A stretch of 64,000 nt of DNA from MPNP01 sp965116235. GTDB taxonomy: Bacteria > Pseudomonadota > Alphaproteobacteria > Rhodobacterales > Rhodobacteraceae. The notes under the pieces are model-generated. The model ran no database searches. It had not been told where the DNA came from and worked only from the letters and a program-made list of their open reading frames with translations. Positions 63,697-64,000 of the stretch are shown piece after piece (positions within the stretch are counted from its first letter, which is position 1; each line of letters starts with the position of its first letter). The translations under genes and the position numbers were made by a program. The stretch is from positions 1,798,001 through 1,862,000 of the forward strand of contig OZ220496.1 of assembly GCA_965116235.1 (NCBI GenBank), in the 5' to 3' direction.

Positions 63697-64000
63697 ATGA
63701 TGTCGAGAGCCAAGATATCACTTATCGGCGCCGGCCAGATCGGAGGGACGCTTGCCCATATGGTGGCGTTGGAAGAGCTGGGCGATGTCGTGATTTTTGA
63801 CATTGTTGACGGCGTGCCTCAGGGCAAGGCGTTGGACATTGCCGAGAGCTGTCCGATTGTACGGGCCGACAGCCACTTCCAGGGAACGACTCGGTATCAG
63901 GATATAGCTGGTTCGGACGTGTGCATCGTCACCGCCGGTGTACCTCGGAAGCCGGGAATGTCCCGGGATGATCTTTTGGGAATCAATCTGAAGGTCATGA
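63697..64000 (+). CDS. mdh: Malate dehydrogenase, 5' part
   Basis: 101 residues before the window ends. The NAD-binding start is I-S-L-I-G-A-G-Q-I-G-G-T-L-A, followed by V-V-I-F-D-I-V-D-G-V-P-Q-G-K-A-L-D and V-C-I-V-T-A-G-V-P-R-K-P-G-M-S-R-D-D-L, typical of LDH-like malate dehydrogenases. GGAGGG lies just before the tandem ATG ATG. It lies 50 bases after mcl1, so co-transcription is likely. Confidence 0.95.
   Translation, partial: MMSRAKISLIGAGQIGGTLAHMVALEELGDVVIFDIVDGVPQGKALDIAESCPIVRADSHFQGTTRYQDIAGSDVCIVTAGVPRKPGMSRDDLLGINLKVM

Noticed and set aside
1..64000. CRISPR array, rRNA or tRNA genes
   Set aside because: No regularly spaced direct repeats and no conserved rRNA or tRNA segments were seen.

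Overview
The window reads as the chromosome of an alphaproteobacterium. The evidence is the nrdR-ribD-ribE-ribB-ribH-nusB gene set, the DUF6476 / RluD-type synthase / rpoH neighbourhood, CarD, DUF1523, sdhC-D-A-B, and a mesaconyl-CoA hydratase / malyl-CoA lyase / malate dehydrogenase group that points to the ethylmalonyl-CoA pathway. Several of these neighbourhoods are familiar from Rhodobacterales-like genomes, but I cannot name the species. Coding density is loose, with many long gaps, gene remnants and small mobile units. No rRNA, tRNA or CRISPR array was recognised.

Layout. 1-6000 is accessory: a truncated gene end, a decayed reading frame, a GC-rich AAA+ ATPase gene, and a 2.8-kb unit with 35-bp terminal inverted repeats that carries a second, different AAA+ ATPase. 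6100-13300 holds a rhomboid protease, a DUF805 protein, a 245-bp MITE with perfect 8-bp target duplications, an EamA exporter, an APH-fold kinase, metG and an MFS transporter. 13600-15500 is porin locus 1. 15600-24200 is the riboflavin/nusB operon, split between ribD and nrdR by a 4.2-kb island holding porin locus 2, two inverted IS1595-like transposase remnants, a second MITE inserted in one of them, and a vapBC pair whose toxin gene is broken. 24250-31200 is rpoD-dnaG, with an extraordinary 1563-residue RpoD. 31200-36000 is DUF6476, the RluD-type synthase, porin locus 3 and rpoH. 36200-39200 holds miscellaneous small genes. 39300-45500 is an oligopeptide-type ABC importer with an M20 hydrolase. 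45700-48700 holds DUF1523, threonine aldolase, a lipoprotein and CarD. 49087-50833 is a mobile cassette (24-bp inverted repeats, perfect 8-bp duplication) carrying an AAA+ ATPase paralogous to the one at 1183. 50900-54600 is succinate dehydrogenase. 54800-61200 is a compact histidine operon containing a HisC-HisB fusion. 61400-64000 is mesaconyl-CoA hydratase, malyl-CoA lyase and the start of mdh.

Three results stand out. (1) All three porin genes carry a signal-peptide start followed by a run of exactly nine G that puts the rest of the porin out of frame. One more G, or two fewer, restores each gene. They share an 18-bp palindrome upstream, so this looks like a phase-variable outer-membrane family. 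(2) RpoD appears to contain four diverged copies of the module normally present once as the sigma-70 non-conserved region. (3) A family of units with ends of the form GGGnCTTATA mobilises AAA+ ATPase genes without any visible transposase. The MITEs and IS1595-like remnants share those end motifs.
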